Of a stretch of 64,000 nt of DNA, positions 63,099-64,000 are shown in pieces. How positions within the stretch are numbered: position 1 is the stretch's first letter; each line of letters begins with the position of its first letter. The notes below the pieces were generated by a model. The model was not told the DNA's origin. It did not search any database and saw nothing but the letters and a program-made list of their open reading frames with translations. The translations under genes were made by a program, and so were the position numbers. Source of the DNA: CAVXHQ01 sp963789535 (GTDB lineage: Bacteria > Pseudomonadota > Alphaproteobacteria > Rhodobacterales > Rhodobacteraceae); NCBI GenBank assembly GCA_963789535.1, contig CAWBKU010000005.1:124001-188000 (forward strand). Reading direction: 5' to 3'.

Positions 63099-64000
63099 GT
63101 GACAGATACGATCTTCCTCCCCGCCCGCAGATGGCCAGAGCCTGCCGCGATGCTGCGCCTCGTCAAGCCGGTGACGTGGTTTCCGCCGATGTGGGCCTAT
63201 CTGTGCGGCGCAGTATCGTCGGGCACCTCGCCCACGGGTCAATGGGGCCTCGTGATCCTCGGCGTGCTTCTGGCCGGGCCGCTGGTCTGCGGCATGTCCC
63301 AGGCCGCGAACGACTGGTGCGACCGCCATGTCGACGCCATCAACGAGCCCGACCGCCCGATCCCGTCGGGGCGCATTCCGGGCCGTTGGGGTCTGTGGAT
63401 CGCCCTTGCCATGACCGTCGTCGCCTTCGGCGCGGGCTGGCTCCTCGGGCCCTGGGGGTTCGCCGCCACCTGCCTCGGCATCGCCGCCGCCTGGGCCTAT
63501 TCGGCCGAACCGGTCCGCGCCAAGCGGTCGGGCATCTGGGGCCCCGCGCTCTGCGGCCTCGCCTACGAGAGCCTGCCGTGGATCACCGGCGCGGCGGTTC
63601 TGTCCGCAGGCGCGCCGCGCCCCGAAATCCTGATCGTCGCGGTGCTCTACGGCCTTGCCGCACACGGCATCATGACGCTGAACGACTTCAAGGCGATCGA
63701 GGGCGACCGGGTGATGGGCCTGCGCTCGCTGCCCGTGACCCTCGGGCCGGACCGCGCCGCGCGGGTCGCCTGCGTGGTGATGGCGTTGCCGCAGGGGATC
63801 GTCATCGCCTTGCTCTTCCTCTGGGACCGGCCGCTGCACGCCCTCGCCGTCGCGGCGCTGCTGGCGGCACAGATCGCCGCGATGCGCGTCCTGCTGCGCG
63901 ATCCCGAAGGCAACACCCCCTGGTATCAGGGCACCGGCATCGGGCCGTTCATCCTCGGGATGATGGTCGCGGCCCTTGCCCTTCGCACGATAGGAGCCTG
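63099..64000 (+). CDS. bchG: Bacteriochlorophyll synthase BchG (last base of the stop codon lies beyond the window)
   Basis: BchG attaches the isoprenoid alcohol tail to bacteriochlorophyllide. The 300-codon product is a UbiA-type prenyltransferase with nine helices; MLRLVKPVTWFPPMWAYLCGAVSSG and the Mg-diphosphate motif MSQAANDWCDRHVDAINEPDRPIPSG are diagnostic (blocks given shorter than in the protein). No ATG fits the conserved N-terminus. GTG 63099 gives MTDTIFLPARRWPEP, which aligns with family starts; GTG 63078 is an alternative lying within operator 5. The window ends at TG, most likely of a TGA stop. Confidence 0.95.
   Translation, partial: MTDTIFLPARRWPEPAAMLRLVKPVTWFPPMWAYLCGAVSSGTSPTGQWGLVILGVLLAGPLVCGMSQAANDWCDRHVDAINEPDRPIPSGRIPGRWGLWIALAMTVVAFGAGWLLGPWGFAATCLGIAAAWAYSAEPVRAKRSGIWGPALCGLAYESLPWITGAAVLSAGAPRPEILIVAVLYGLAAHGIMTLNDFKAIEGDRVMGLRSLPVTLGPDRAARVACVVMALPQGIVIALLFLWDRPLHALAVAALLAAQIAAMRVLLRDPEGNTPWYQGTGIGPFILGMMVAALALRTIGA

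Overview
The window is high-GC DNA from an alphaproteobacterium of the Rhodobacteraceae (Rhodobacter/Roseobacter group) that can make bacteriochlorophyll. The diagnostic part is the right end, about 43.7-64.0 kb. It carries one arm of a photosynthesis gene cluster in the order usual for this family: bchF-bchN-bchB-bchH-bchL-bchM-lhaA-puhA-puhB-puhC-small orf-acsF-puhE-hemA on the minus strand, ppaA-ppsR on the plus strand, then a bciB-type reductase and bchG. The puf, crt and light-harvesting genes and bchXYZ lie outside the window. The only Mg-protoporphyrin cyclase here is the oxygen-dependent AcsF. This fits an aerobic anoxygenic phototroph but does not rule out a purple non-sulfur bacterium.

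Layout. 0-6 kb: an edge-truncated membrane protein, uvrB, an NDUFS4-like complex I subunit, tRNA-Arg(TCT), recQ and a YggT-family gene. 6-11.6 kb: an MFS transporter, mepA-like endopeptidase, a phytase-like esterase, a queuosine-precursor transporter, a structured short transcript with very strong 16S complementarity, arfB and a nitroreductase. 11.6-17.6 kb: gyrB, a LysE exporter, a GNAT enzyme and recF, with no dnaN or dnaA; then about 1.15 kb without a credible gene, then tRNA-Lys(TTT). 17.7-25 kb: dapF-mtaB, a GST, a lipid A oxidase-like outer membrane protein, a GFA protein and petABC (cytochrome bc1). 25-28.3 kb: a thiamine ABC transporter under a TPP riboswitch; its binding-protein gene thiB carries a frameshift. 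28.3-35.7 kb: tspO, cytochrome c2, a GAF/HWE histidine kinase, SCO and ferric-reductase-like genes, dxs and a dipeptidase. 35.9-43.6 kb: aroC, an EamA transporter, a PQQ-type sugar dehydrogenase, a large periplasmic protein of unknown function, queG, a GST and mtgA.

The photosynthesis genes act together. HemA makes 5-aminolevulinate. BchH, BchM and AcsF, followed by the dark-operative reductase BchLNB, BciB, BchF and BchG, carry the tetrapyrrole towards bacteriochlorophyll. PuhA is reaction-centre subunit H, and LhaA, PuhB, PuhC and PuhE are assembly factors. PpaA and PpsR are the light/redox regulators. Four perfect TGT-N12-ACA palindromes and one near-match (PpsR/CrtJ-type sites) lie in the two divergent control regions, upstream of bchF/ppaA and between bciB and bchG. 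petABC and cytochrome c2 provide the cyclic electron path, and dxs the isoprenoid supply.

The less ordinary signals are: (1) a five-copy intergenic repeat with a 19-21 bp core and an attached GC-rich hairpin; (2) the short transcript at 10.2-10.4 kb, whose 17-nt perfect complement of the 16S 3' end can be masked by an internal anti-SD; (3) the frameshifted thiB; (4) the PpsR site abutting the bchG start codon; (5) intercistronic hairpins in the puh operon.
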